Of a stretch of 23,508 nucleotides of DNA, positions 1-7,787 are shown piece by piece. The stretch lies in contig WVZH01000024.1 in assembly GCA_011772595.1 (NCBI GenBank), positions 12,158 to 35,665 on the forward strand, in the 5' to 3' direction. Position numbers and translations under genes: made by a program. Under the pieces are notes generated by a model. The model worked only from the letters and a program-made list of their open reading frames with translations, did no database searches and was not told the DNA's origin. The DNA comes from Anaerolineales bacterium (GTDB taxonomy: Bacteria > Chloroflexota > Anaerolineae > Anaerolineales > E44-bin32). The stretch's first letter is position 1, and each line of letters begins with the position of its first letter.

Positions 1-57
1 TTCCGCTTGTTGAAGTGCCAATCTTCGTCCCATGAGCTTGTATCTCGCTTCTTGCAC
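1..57 (-). CDS. 5' end of an unidentified minus-strand gene (partial)
   Basis: A GTG at 57-55 on the minus strand opens a reading frame that stays open to the window edge (19 codons, beginning VQEARYKLMGRRLALQQAE). An AAGGAAA Shine-Dalgarno-like stretch lies a few bases upstream, and a promoter-like pair sits about 35-65 bases upstream at 91-120. An internal ATG nine codons in could also be the start. The visible residues are too few to name a family; the charged, Gln-rich helix-like start is not diagnostic. The gene would be divergent from the solute-binding protein operon. The support is contextual only, so confidence is low. Confidence 0.35.
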   Translation of the reverse strand, partial: MQEARYKLMGRRLALQQAE

Positions 58-90
58 TCCGATCTTTCCTTACTTACCCTTCTCGTAAGT

Positions 91-120
91 ATGGTAGACT
101 CACGCGTCGATCGTTTTCAA
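91..120 (-). promoter_or_regulatory. Sigma70-like promoter for the divergent partial gene
   Basis: Read on the minus strand, TTGAAA (120-115) and TACCAT (96-91) are separated by 18 bases. This predicts a transcript start near 84, ahead of the GTG at 57. It was found by eye and the -10 is imperfect. Confidence 0.35.
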
Positions 121-179
121 GCGGCGCGATCTAAATCTCCCATGCGGAATTCTTACGCTGGAAGAGGAGGATGCGATTA

Positions 180-245
180 ATGCTCAGGATCCAGTGTAAT
201 CATGCGACCTCTCCAGATCTAGCTACTTGGGAAAGCAAGGGATGA
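180..245 (+). CDS. 21-codon upstream ORF / possible leader peptide
   Basis: A strong Shine-Dalgarno sequence (GAAGAGGAGG, 161-170) sits nine bases before an ATG at 180. That ATG opens a 21-codon frame ending at TGA 243-245. The stop overlaps the ATG (242) of the solute-binding lipoprotein in an ATGA arrangement, so translation of the short ORF would deliver ribosomes to the lipoprotein start, which has no well-spaced Shine-Dalgarno of its own. An in-frame ATG at 171 abuts the SD and is too close to be used. The peptide (MLRIQCNHATSPDLATWESKG) has no membrane segment or amino-acid run typical of classical attenuation leaders. Its function is unknown. Confidence 0.45.
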   Translation: MLRIQCNHATSPDLATWESKG

Positions 246-1555
246 CGACACAAAACAAACTGCGTATCTGGCTCATGGCGATGCTTCTATCAGGCACGTC
301 AGTGGCTTGCCAGCCGGCGACAGATATACCAACCCCGACTCAAACCTCGCAGCCCGCCGTTGAAAACACCGCCACAATACCTCCTGCAGACATTCCTATC
401 GCCACAGAAGCCGGTTCATCTTTACGTGGCACGATACGGATTTGGTTGAGTTGGAATGTCCAGGAACTTAAAAGCCTGGAACGAGCGATTGAGGTTTTCC
501 AGGAGAAGAACCCGAATACAAATTTAGCAATTTCATATTTCCCTGAGGGCGCTCTACGGTCCGCCCTAGAACAGATCAGACAAGGTGGAACTGCGCCTAC
601 CGTGCTCTTGGCGCCATCTAGCTGGGGGGCATGGTTGTGGCGGGAGGGTTACTCCCTCGACCTCTCAAGCCGTATTGATGCGGAGCTCGAATCAACGATC
701 CATCCCCTCGCATGGAACCAAGTTACCTATCAAGACGTGAAAATCGGAGTACCACTTGAGGTGCAGGGTGTGGTACTTTTTCGCCATCGAGCACTGATAG
801 AGGAGCCGGCTACCAGTGTCGCTGAATGGGTTCGGATTTCTCGAGAGCTCAAAGACGAACAGATCATCGGTTCTGCGCTCGATTTGGGGTTTGATTTCAC
901 GGCGTCACAAATCGCAGCCTGTGCAGGCGCACTTTTCGACGAGCTAGGCCAGATTACACTCGATAGTCCTGAAGGGTACTGTTGGCTCGAGTTGATGGCA
1001 ATCTTGCGGCCCGCGGGTAGGGTGACCATGAACGATGATGACGATGTCGCCTTCTTCGAAGCGGGACAGGCAGCATGGATTATCGATGGCACGTGGAATA
1101 TGCGTCGCCTGGAACAGGCTGTTGGTGCGGAAAATCTTGCCGTCGATCCCTGGCCCGTCTATCAAGAAACCGGAGAAAGGTTGGCGGGTTTTGTATGGAC
1201 CGAGAATGCGTATTTGTTGCCTACATCCGCACCTATTGATTTAGAGGCCACATGGGCGTTTGTACGTTTTTTGATGACTCCCGAGGCGCAATTAATCCTA
1301 AGTGAACCCGCAGGCGCGGATCACCTCACAGTCCTTTCTGGTTTGGAATTATCAGACGCGCTCCAAGTGCAGTTACTCGCGGCACTCTTCAACGGAGTGC
1401 CACGGCCGTTGCGTGAGGATTTGGATCTCTTTAGAGGTCCGATTGAAGTTGCAGTTGATTCGGTTGCAGTGCAGGGAGCCGACCCAGGACTCGCCATCGA
1501 AATTGCATTGACAAAGATCCAACAGGCATCCTCTGAGATCACCAATCCCGAGTAG
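242..1555 (+). CDS. Extracellular solute-binding lipoprotein (ABC sugar uptake, family 1)
   Basis: This is a predicted lipid-anchored periplasmic or cell-surface binding protein of an ABC importer, probably for oligosaccharides. From the ATG at 242 it is 437 residues. It opens with a basic/hydrophobic signal (residues 6-19) and a lipobox-like SVAC with the modified Cys at 23, then a Pro/Thr-rich linker to about residue 50. The mature part starts with the IRIWLSWN-type strand and the amphipathic AIEVFQEKNP helix typical of MalE-like proteins. Later it has the EAGQAAWIIDGTW segment and the TWAFVRFLMTPEAQ helix typical of family 1 binding proteins. A TTG five codons upstream (227) is in frame, but the ATG overlaps the stop of a well-translated short upstream ORF and suits the signal peptide better. 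The next gene encodes a GH13 enzyme, which supports a maltodextrin-like substrate. No permease genes are adjacent. Ligand specificity is inferred only. Confidence 0.75.
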   Translation: MTTQNKLRIWLMAMLLSGTSVACQPATDIPTPTQTSQPAVENTATIPPADIPIATEAGSSLRGTIRIWLSWNVQELKSLERAIEVFQEKNPNTNLAISYFPEGALRSALEQIRQGGTAPTVLLAPSSWGAWLWREGYSLDLSSRIDAELESTIHPLAWNQVTYQDVKIGVPLEVQGVVLFRHRALIEEPATSVAEWVRISRELKDEQIIGSALDLGFDFTASQIAACAGALFDELGQITLDSPEGYCWLELMAILRPAGRVTMNDDDDVAFFEAGQAAWIIDGTWNMRRLEQAVGAENLAVDPWPVYQETGERLAGFVWTENAYLLPTSAPIDLEATWAFVRFLMTPEAQLILSEPAGADHLTVLSGLELSDALQVQLLAALFNGVPRPLREDLDLFRGPIEVAVDSVAVQGADPGLAIEIALTKIQQASSEITNPE

Positions 1556-1650
1556 GAACCTTGCGAGGAACCGTGGCATCCTATGATTCGCGCCAGCCAC
1601 GTATGAATTCCTCTTGAATTGACGTTCTAATCCTCCTGTGGAGAACCACG

Positions 1651-3057
1651 ATGACAGTCCCTGATTGGGTCCCAGATAGCGTTTTCTACCAGATTTTCCC
1701 GGATCGCTTCGCCAACGGAGATACAAGCAACGACCCGCCGAACGTCCGACCATGGGGAGAGAAACCCACAAAATGGGGCTTCCAGGGGGGAGATCTGCAG
1801 GGTGTGATTCAACACTTCGACTATCTGCTCGACCTCGGCGTAAATGCCATTTATTTCAACCCTATTTTCCTTTCAACGTCCAATCATCGTTACAACACAG
1901 TTGATTACTTTCTCATCGACCCCAAATTAGGAGACATGCAGACATTTCATTCTTTGCTGGACATAGCTCATCAGAATGGTATTCGCATTGTCCTGGATGG
2001 CGTGTTCAATCATAGTGGACGGGGATTCTTCGCATTCAACGATATTCTTGAGAACCAACAACATTCGCCTTATTTAGACTGGTTTCACGTGCGTGATATG
2101 CCATTGAACGCCTATGAGTTGGAGAAGGATTTCAACTATCTTGCTTGGTGGAACATAAGAAGCCTCCCAAAATTCAATACCGATAATCCCTCTGTCCGTG
2201 AGTACCTCCTCTCGGTCGCTCGCTATTGGATCGAGCAAGGCATCGACGGCTGGCGATTAGATGTTCCCAATGAGATTGATGATGATACCTTTTGGGCTGA
2301 ATTTCGGGCGATTGTCAAAGAAATCAATCCACAAGCATACCTACTTGGGGAAATCTGGGAGGTAAACCCGCGCTGGATCGGAGCAAGTCACTTCGATGGA
2401 TTGATGAACTACCCGATGCGGGACGCCGTTCTCGATTTCTTGGCTAAGGGACTGACGACTCCATCTGTTTTCGATCAGCAGATTAGAGCCCTTCTGGATG
2501 CCTATCCTGAAGAGCATACCTTCAGTCATTATCTCCCATTGGGCACACATGATACGAAACGACTGCGTACGCAGTGTGGGGAAGATGGTCGCAGAGTGCG
2601 TCAGACGTTCCTGTTCCAATTTACTTACCCTGGTGCTCCGGCGATATATTACGGCGACGAGATCGGCCTTGCTGGCGGAAAAGATCCTGCGTGCCGGGGA
2701 GCGTTCCCGATGAATAAGGCGAGTTGGGATCAAGATCTGCGTGCGTACGTAAAGAAGCTCGTTCATCTGCGCGGAGAATTCACGGCCTTACGCAGGGGTG
2801 TATTCAAAACCTTGAAAATCGACGACGGCGCGGGGATTTACGCATTCTATCGTGTTTTGGATTCGAACGTTGTCGCGGTGGTTCTCAACGCCTCTGATCA
2901 AGAACAGTTCGTCGTTTTACCTATTGCTGACCTAGGGTGGGAAGATGGCTGGACGATTAATGAGGCAATTGGGGAGCAGGATGTCATCGTCTCGCAGAGC
3001 GAAGTGCGGTTGAAATTAACTTCAAGAGCAGGTGCCTTACTTCACCCATCCAACTAG
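1651..3057 (+). CDS. GH13 alpha-amylase-family enzyme (cyclomaltodextrinase/neopullulanase-like)
   Basis: The product hydrolyses alpha-1,4-glucans or cyclodextrins with retention of configuration. It is 468 residues with no signal peptide, so it is predicted cytoplasmic. The TIM-barrel signatures appear in order: the VFYQIFPDRFANGD start (11-24), the GG-DLQG-x8-YL-x2-LG-x-N-AIYFNPI block (46-72), DGVFNHSG (116-123), the nucleophile in GWRLDVPNE (Asp204), the acid/base in LLGEIWE (Glu234) and the stabiliser in GTHDTKR (Asp301). A C-terminal beta domain follows from about 380. Family neopullulanases usually carry an extra N-terminal CBM34 domain, which is missing here. The Shine-Dalgarno GGAG lies about 8 bases before the ATG. 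The enzyme follows the solute-binding protein by 95 bases, so the two may form a uptake/degradation unit. Exact specificity (cyclomaltodextrinase, maltogenic or neopullulanase) cannot be read from sequence by eye. Confidence 0.9.
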   Translation: MTVPDWVPDSVFYQIFPDRFANGDTSNDPPNVRPWGEKPTKWGFQGGDLQGVIQHFDYLLDLGVNAIYFNPIFLSTSNHRYNTVDYFLIDPKLGDMQTFHSLLDIAHQNGIRIVLDGVFNHSGRGFFAFNDILENQQHSPYLDWFHVRDMPLNAYELEKDFNYLAWWNIRSLPKFNTDNPSVREYLLSVARYWIEQGIDGWRLDVPNEIDDDTFWAEFRAIVKEINPQAYLLGEIWEVNPRWIGASHFDGLMNYPMRDAVLDFLAKGLTTPSVFDQQIRALLDAYPEEHTFSHYLPLGTHDTKRLRTQCGEDGRRVRQTFLFQFTYPGAPAIYYGDEIGLAGGKDPACRGAFPMNKASWDQDLRAYVKKLVHLRGEFTALRRGVFKTLKIDDGAGIYAFYRVLDSNVVAVVLNASDQEQFVVLPIADLGWEDGWTINEAIGEQDVIVSQSEVRLKLTSRAGALLHPSN

Positions 3058-3139
3058 GAGTTTCTGAGGGGGGAGCGACATCCTAATCTTCTAGCAGTCT
3101 TAGGGACTGAGCGATGGTGACATAACTTCCAGCGTTTAT

Positions 3140-3595
3140 TCATAATTTCTTTTCAAATGTCTGGGAGTTTTTGGTAAATGTGTACCCCATAGCTGTATAA
3201 AACGCATGCGCGTCTTTTCGTGCCTCCCCGGAACGCAACCAAAACACTTCACAACCTCGCTCACGCGCCCACTGTTCAGCGTGGTTCATAAGACGTTCTC
3301 CGATGCCCAAGCGACGCGAGGAGTCATCAACAACCAACCCACCAATGGTTGCGCCCAGTTCTGAAATGAGCAAGGGTTGAAGGAAAACGTGGATCCAACC
3401 GGCAACCCTGCCGTCCTCGAGTGTGGCTACGAAAACGGCATGCTCTTGCCAGGACTGCAGCCTGTGAAAGCGCAGCGAGAGCTGTTCTTTCAATGTTGGA
3501 TAGCCGAGTTGGGTGTTGAGATCGGCGAGGGCGTCAATGTCTTCGACCGTGGCGGGGCGTATCTTCAAAGATTTATTGCTATATCGTTCTGTCAT
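3140..3595 (-). CDS. GNAT-family N-acetyltransferase
   Basis: This predicted cytoplasmic acetyl-CoA-dependent acetyltransferase has 151 residues, about the usual single-domain length. Motif A is clear: the GLVVDDSSRRLGIG segment (86-99) carries the R-x-x-G-x-G pyrophosphate-binding loop and is followed by the LMNHAEQWARERGC helix. Motif B is present as DAHAFYTAMGYT (128-139). The start at 3595 is preferred over a Met 15 codons further upstream, because a strong AGGAGGGG lies about ten bases before it and the domain begins with KIRPAT at residue 11. The gene is convergent with the GH13 gene and divergent from the DHH/CBS/polymerase gene. The substrate cannot be told. Confidence 0.88.
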   Translation of the reverse strand: MTERYSNKSLKIRPATVEDIDALADLNTQLGYPTLKEQLSLRFHRLQSWQEHAVFVATLEDGRVAGWIHVFLQPLLISELGATIGGLVVDDSSRRLGIGERLMNHAEQWARERGCEVFWLRSGEARKDAHAFYTAMGYTFTKNSQTFEKKL

Positions 3596-3673
3596 ACCGT
3601 TGAATCCCCTCCTAATGCTAAAGGCCGTGATATGAACCATGCCCGTCAGTCGGGGTGTTTATCCCTTGAGGAA

Positions 3674-3702
3674 ATTATATGCTTTCCGAGGCAGTATGTA
3701 AG
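3674..3702 (-). promoter_or_regulatory. Promoter for the minus-strand GNAT gene
   Basis: On the minus strand, CTTACA (3702-3697) and a perfect TATAAT (3679-3674) are 17 bases apart. This predicts a transcript start near 3667 and a leader of about 70 bases before the GNAT start at 3595. Confidence 0.5.
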
Positions 3703-3837
3703 GTGACGTGATCGGAAATTAGACCCTTCTACTATGGGCTTATCACACTATACAGCATCTCATATTATTCTGTTCCTGGGGATGTTTGGGAGTCGAGGTA
3801 GGATTGTAGTGTGAATGCGTTCGGGAGCTCACCTCAA

Positions 3838-3868
3838 TCGAACGTGATTCCTTGGCCCATTGTATAAT
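3838..3868 (+). promoter_or_regulatory. Promoter for the DHH-CBS-poly(A) polymerase operon
   Basis: A perfect TATAAT lies at 3863-3868. The best -35 candidate is the weak TCGAAC at 3838-3843, 19 bases upstream. Transcription would begin near 3875, about 75 bases before the ATG at 3951. The rest of the 3596-3950 gap shows no gene that I can support. Confidence 0.45.
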
Positions 3869-3950
3869 CGCTAGTATGAAAACAAGGCAGTGCCCCAGAG
3901 AATGTGTGCCTGACCAGAGAGATTAAGATCTGGAAGATAGGTGATAGGCG

Positions 3951-6581
3951 ATGCATTTGATCCTCACCCACGAACAGGCTGATTTCGACGCGATTGCGTC
4001 GCTACTGGCTGCGCGGCTTCTTGAACCGGAAGCGTTGGCAGTTTTGCCGCGTCGGCTGAACCGCAACGTGCGTGCCTACTTAATGTTATATGGTGAGGGA
4101 TTACCTTTCATCGAGTTTCGAGATCTGGCGCGCAAGCGTGTCGAACAGCTGACCCTAGTGGACACACAATCTCCTGTGTCGGTCAAAGGGGTAAGCCGGC
4201 GTACAAGTGTTCACGTGGTCGATCATCACCCCGCCGATCAAGATCTCGAGCGCTCTTGGACGACGCACATCGAAGAGGTTGGGGCGACAACGACTTTGTT
4301 GGTCGAGGCTATTCAAGAGAGTGGGGTGGAGCTAGACCTGATCACCGCAACGCTTCTCTTATTGGGAGTCTATGAGGATACCGGCTCGCTTTCCTATCCA
4401 GGCACGACACCACGCGATATCCGCGCTGCAGCTTGGCTGCTGGATAACGGCGCAAGCCTCGATATCGGCATAGACTTTCTCAACCATCCCCTTTCACCGG
4501 AGCAGCATGAATTATTCAATCAATTGTTCGAGGCCGCAGAAACCTTTGAGTTTCACGGAGTTTCGGTCGTCATCGCTTGTGGAACGGCCGAGGGTTTGGT
4601 GGACGAGATCTCCACCCTTGCGCACAAGCTACGTGACATTTTCGATCCGGATGGCCTGATCATACTGGTAGCCCTTGATGGAAACATACAATTCGTGGGT
4701 CGGTCCTCAACATCGCTATTAGACATCGGGCAAGTGGCCGAGCATTTTGGTGGTGGTGGTCATGCTCAAGCCGCTGCCGCGTTGATACGCGATGAGAATC
4801 TGGAAGATGTCTGCCGCGAACTACATGATTTGCTCCCCAGAGTGGTCGAACCAGCAGTGACTGTCGGTGAAATCATGTCGCGCGGTCCGCAGATTCTGGA
4901 TCCCAACCAGCGCATTAAACAGGCAGCCGAGCGTATGCAACGCTTTGGTCACGAAGGCTATCCGGTCGTCGATGAGGGTGACGTGCTGGGTTTGTTAACG
5001 CGAAGGGCAGTTGATCGTGCCATGTCTCACGGGATGGAGGATCGTCCCGTATCCACGATCATGGAGGCGGGAGGATTGGTCGTTCATCCAAGTGATTCGA
5101 TCCAACATCTGCAGCGGGTCATGATTCAATACGGCTGGGGTCAGGTCCCCGTGGTGGAACCGGATAGCGGGGAGATCATCGGGATCGTCACCCGCACGGA
5201 TCTCTTGAAGACGTTGGGCGCCGATGTACAAGAACCTTCTGTTGTTAGCCTGGCACACCGTCTCGAGAATGCACTACCTGCAGGGCGCTTGTCGTTGATG
5301 AAGTCGATCGCACAAGAAGCTATGGCGCACAACGCGGCGTTGTACATCGTGGGCGGTTTTGTACGCGATCTTTTACTTGGCGCCCCCAGTGTGGATTTTG
5401 ACCTGGTTGTTGAAGGCGATGCGATCGGGTTAGCTCGAAGGCTGAGCGAGAAGTTTGGGGGTCGTGTGAGCAGCCATCGTAGGTTTGGAACTGCTAAATG
5501 GCACCTGGATTTGGAAGATCGACGTCTGCTTGAGGGATTGGATGTATCCGCAATGGGAATGGACGACATTCCTTCCGTGTTGGATTTTGTTTCCGCACGC
5601 ACGGAGTTTTACTCACACCCGACGGCGCTGCCGTCGGTCGAGCGCAGCAGCATCAAACTCGATTTGCACCGCCGGGACTTCACCATCAACACGCTTGCCC
5701 TTCGCCTCGATGGTCGTTACTACGGTCAATTACTCGATCACTGGGGTGGCGGCCGTGACTTGCGTGAGCATCAGATCCGTGTTCTGCATTCTCTGAGTTT
5801 CGTAGACGATCCCACAAGAATGTTGCGTGCCGTTCGCCTCGAACAACGCCTAGGCTTTGAGGTTGAGTCGCGAACTTTGGAATTGCTCGGGCAAGCTTTA
5901 CCCTTGTTGGGTCGTGTGAGTGGGGAACGTATTCGCAGCGAGTTCATCCAAATATTCGATGAAGAGCGCTTGTCTGCGATTATGGGCCGTCTACAAGAAC
6001 TTGGATTATTGTCGGCTATCCATCCTTCGCTCGTCTGGGATAAATGGTTGGAGGACAAATTTCATCAGGTGAAGGCCTTTCAGCCACCAGAGGAGTGGCA
6101 GTTACAAGAACCGCCGTCGAGAGAATTCGTTCTGTATGCCCTTCTCTTTATGCGCATCCCTCTGGAAGAGGTGAAAGGAATCTGTCAGCGTCTGCATTTT
6201 CCTGCTGGTATGACGGCTGAAATCCTCGATGCTGCCGCCCTCAAAATCAAGCTTCCAGATTTAGTGGAGCGCGTACCTGCAAGCGAGTTGGTAGCTCGAT
6301 TGGAGGAATGCCGTGAAACCTCCGCTGTGGCAGCATGGTATGCACTCGATGCGCAGAAGAAGGCAAGAGAGGTGATCGAGCAATACCTTTCAACATGGCG
6401 TTTCGTCGCTCCGAATACTGATGGTGACACGTTACGCACTATCGGGTTACCACCCGGCCCTGCCTATAGCCGTATACTTTGGTCGTTGCGTGCAGCTTGG
6501 ATTGACGAGGACATTAAGAGTGTGGACGAGGAGCAGGCCTTATTGCTGCAACTCGTGGAGGAGATGCAAGCGAATGGTTGA
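3951..6581 (+). CDS. DHH-CBS-CBS-tRNA nucleotidyltransferase/poly(A) polymerase fusion
   Basis: This large multidomain RNA enzyme (876 residues) has an N-terminal DHH phosphoesterase: the ADFDAIAS motif (Asp11, Asp13), DHH at 91-93, EDTGS around 142-146 and the DHHA1 GGGGHAQAAA at 267-276. Two CBS domains follow (about 302-360 and 365-425), suggesting adenosine-nucleotide sensing. The C-terminal half is a class II nucleotidyltransferase/poly(A) polymerase: YIVGGFVRDLLLG (465-477), catalytic DFD (Asp482, Asp484), RFGTAKW (511-517), RRDFTINTLA (574-583), LLDHWGGGRDL (594-604) and the motif DDPTRMLRAVR (619-629). By family knowledge such proteins add CCA, add only A to tRNA 3' ends, or make poly(A); which applies here is not decidable. 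The length is typical for this fused architecture. The ATG is preceded by a weak AGGTGATAGG. The downstream GNAT gene overlaps it by 8 bases. Confidence 0.9.
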   Translation: MHLILTHEQADFDAIASLLAARLLEPEALAVLPRRLNRNVRAYLMLYGEGLPFIEFRDLARKRVEQLTLVDTQSPVSVKGVSRRTSVHVVDHHPADQDLERSWTTHIEEVGATTTLLVEAIQESGVELDLITATLLLLGVYEDTGSLSYPGTTPRDIRAAAWLLDNGASLDIGIDFLNHPLSPEQHELFNQLFEAAETFEFHGVSVVIACGTAEGLVDEISTLAHKLRDIFDPDGLIILVALDGNIQFVGRSSTSLLDIGQVAEHFGGGGHAQAAAALIRDENLEDVCRELHDLLPRVVEPAVTVGEIMSRGPQILDPNQRIKQAAERMQRFGHEGYPVVDEGDVLGLLTRRAVDRAMSHGMEDRPVSTIMEAGGLVVHPSDSIQHLQRVMIQYGWGQVPVVEPDSGEIIGIVTRTDLLKTLGADVQEPSVVSLAHRLENALPAGRLSLMKSIAQEAMAHNAALYIVGGFVRDLLLGAPSVDFDLVVEGDAIGLARRLSEKFGGRVSSHRRFGTAKWHLDLEDRRLLEGLDVSAMGMDDIPSVLDFVSARTEFYSHPTALPSVERSSIKLDLHRRDFTINTLALRLDGRYYGQLLDHWGGGRDLREHQIRVLHSLSFVDDPTRMLRAVRLEQRLGFEVESRTLELLGQALPLLGRVSGERIRSEFIQIFDEERLSAIMGRLQELGLLSAIHPSLVWDKWLEDKFHQVKAFQPPEEWQLQEPPSREFVLYALLFMRIPLEEVKGICQRLHFPAGMTAEILDAAALKIKLPDLVERVPASELVARLEECRETSAVAAWYALDAQKKAREVIEQYLSTWRFVAPNTDGDTLRTIGLPPGPAYSRILWSLRAAWIDEDIKSVDEEQALLLQLVEEMQANG

Positions 6582-7083
6582 GGCCTTGCACATCCACGTT
6601 CGACTGGCGAAGGGATCGGACCTGGAGGCAATGGAGTGGGAAGGTGAGTACCGCCGGTACCGAAGAGTGTATCAACGTGCCATGGCGGACATGAGACGTG
6701 GCCGACGGATTATCCTCGTTGCTGAAGTGGGGGAAGAACTCGTTGGACAGATCTTCATCCAGTTACATATCCATCGTCGCGAATTCCGGCGAGGGGTTTC
6801 CAGTGCGTATATACATGCCTTCCGCGTACGCCCAGCCTATCGGAATCGGGGTGTGGGAACTCGTTTAATCCTCGAAGCGGAGCAGGTGTTGAGGGATCAT
6901 GGGCTTAAGCGTGCCGTTATCGCAGCGGCGCATGCGAACCCAGATGCCAGACGGCTTTACGAACGACTGGGATTCCGCAAATTCATGAGCGATCCGGGTC
7001 ATTGGTCGTACGTCGATCATCTCGGTCGCCTTCAAAACGTTCATGAGCCGTCCGACATCCTTGAGAAGTGGCTAACGGACTAG
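6574..7083 (+). CDS. GNAT-family N-acetyltransferase (RimI-like fold)
   Basis: This single-domain acetyl-CoA acetyltransferase has 169 residues from the ATG at 6574. That ATG overlaps the stop of the preceding fusion gene (ATGGTTGA) and has GGAGGAG about 10-15 bases upstream inside that gene. A longer in-frame extension back to 6421 would lie deep inside the upstream gene and is rejected. Motif A is FRVRPAYRNRGVGTRLI (83-99) with the R-N-R-G-V-G loop. Motif B is ANPDARRLYERLGFRK (121-136). The 8-base overlap predicts translational coupling to the tRNA nucleotidyltransferase-like protein, but the substrate is unknown. It is not obviously related to the minus-strand GNAT at 3140-3595 beyond the fold motifs. 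Confidence 0.87.
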   Translation: MVEALHIHVRLAKGSDLEAMEWEGEYRRYRRVYQRAMADMRRGRRIILVAEVGEELVGQIFIQLHIHRREFRRGVSSAYIHAFRVRPAYRNRGVGTRLILEAEQVLRDHGLKRAVIAAAHANPDARRLYERLGFRKFMSDPGHWSYVDHLGRLQNVHEPSDILEKWLTD

Positions 7084-7138
7084 CTGCTTGTTTCCAGCAT
7101 CTCGATATGTCGTCTAGATAAAAGTTGGAGGTAATGGT

Positions 7139-7696
7139 ATGGCGAATAGCCAAGTCTTCGACGCGCTCGAATTTGCAGTTCAAGCACATCGAGGTCAATT
7201 CCGCAAAGGGACATCGATTCCCTACGTCGTTCACCCGATCGGCGTTGGCAGGATATTAATCGAAGCTGGTTGCGCAGAGCATGTAGTAATAGCAGGCATT
7301 TTGCACGACACTATGGAAGATGCTGGAGTCTCTGACAACGACTTACGCAGCACGTTCGGGGATTCGGTCGCTGAGCTCGTCTCTGCAGTGTCCGAGATCG
7401 ATAAATCCGAGCCGTGGGAGGAACGAAAGCGAAAAACGTTGGAAGCGTTAGAATCCGCCTCTGAGGATATCCTCGTGCTCGCCTTGGCGGACAAATTGGA
7501 TAACATCCGATCCATCCGTGATAGTCTGCGATTTGATGGTGATGAAGTTTGGCTGCGGTTCCGACGGCCTAAAGATGACCAAGCGTGGTATTACAAGTCC
7601 TTGGTGGCCCTCTTCGAAGGACGAATCAGCCGTAAACCAGGTCGCGAATTGTTCCCGGAATTTCAAGTGCTCGTGCAAAAGGTCTTCGAAGAGTAA
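7139..7696 (+). CDS. HD-domain hydrolase, RelA/SpoT hydrolase-like (possible small alarmone hydrolase)
   Basis: This 185-residue, single-domain protein resembles the (p)ppGpp hydrolase domain of RelA/SpoT proteins and MESH1. The diagnostic blocks are AHRGQFRKGTSIPYVVHP (16-33, metal His32), AGILHDTMEDAG (52-63, His56-Asp57 plus the Glu60-Asp61 pair) and LALADKLDNIRS (114-125, Asp118). The usual RSH sequence at the last site is LADRLHN, so the His is replaced by Asp121 here. No synthetase, TGS or ACT domain follows, so hydrolysis only is expected. The ATG has GGAGGT about 7 bases upstream; an out-of-frame ATG at 7134 is ignored. It follows the GNAT gene by 55 bases, possibly in the same transcript. 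Activity on (p)ppGpp rather than another nucleotide is inference. Confidence 0.8.
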   Translation: MANSQVFDALEFAVQAHRGQFRKGTSIPYVVHPIGVGRILIEAGCAEHVVIAGILHDTMEDAGVSDNDLRSTFGDSVAELVSAVSEIDKSEPWEERKRKTLEALESASEDILVLALADKLDNIRSIRDSLRFDGDEVWLRFRRPKDDQAWYYKSLVALFEGRISRKPGRELFPEFQVLVQKVFEE

Positions 7697-7749
7697 GATA
7701 TGTTCTGCTTGAAGATCTATGGCATGAATCTTGAACCCTTGGATCAGTC

Positions 7750-7775
7750 AAGTAGGGAGAACGATTTCCCTTCTT
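7750..7775 (+). terminator. Weak hairpin after the HD gene
   Basis: AAG-T-AGGGA and TCCCT-T-CTT form an eight-pair stem with one mismatch and an eight-base loop. Only a short pyrimidine stretch follows, so termination is uncertain. Confidence 0.22.
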
Positions 7776-7787
7776 TCGCCGTGTTCC

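Noticed and set aside
227..241. TTG start giving a five-residue longer solute-binding protein
   Set aside because: No suitable ribosome site ahead of the TTG; the ATG at 242 couples to the upstream ORF and fits the signal peptide.
3876..3926. 16-codon frame starting near the predicted transcript start before the DHH fusion gene
   Set aside because: No ribosome site and only a chance-length frame; leaderless translation cannot be supported from sequence alone.
6421..6573. 51-codon extension of the GNAT gene into the polymerase fusion
   Set aside because: It is a frame shadow of the upstream gene; the GNAT fold begins after 6574, where a coupled ATG and GGAGGAG occur.
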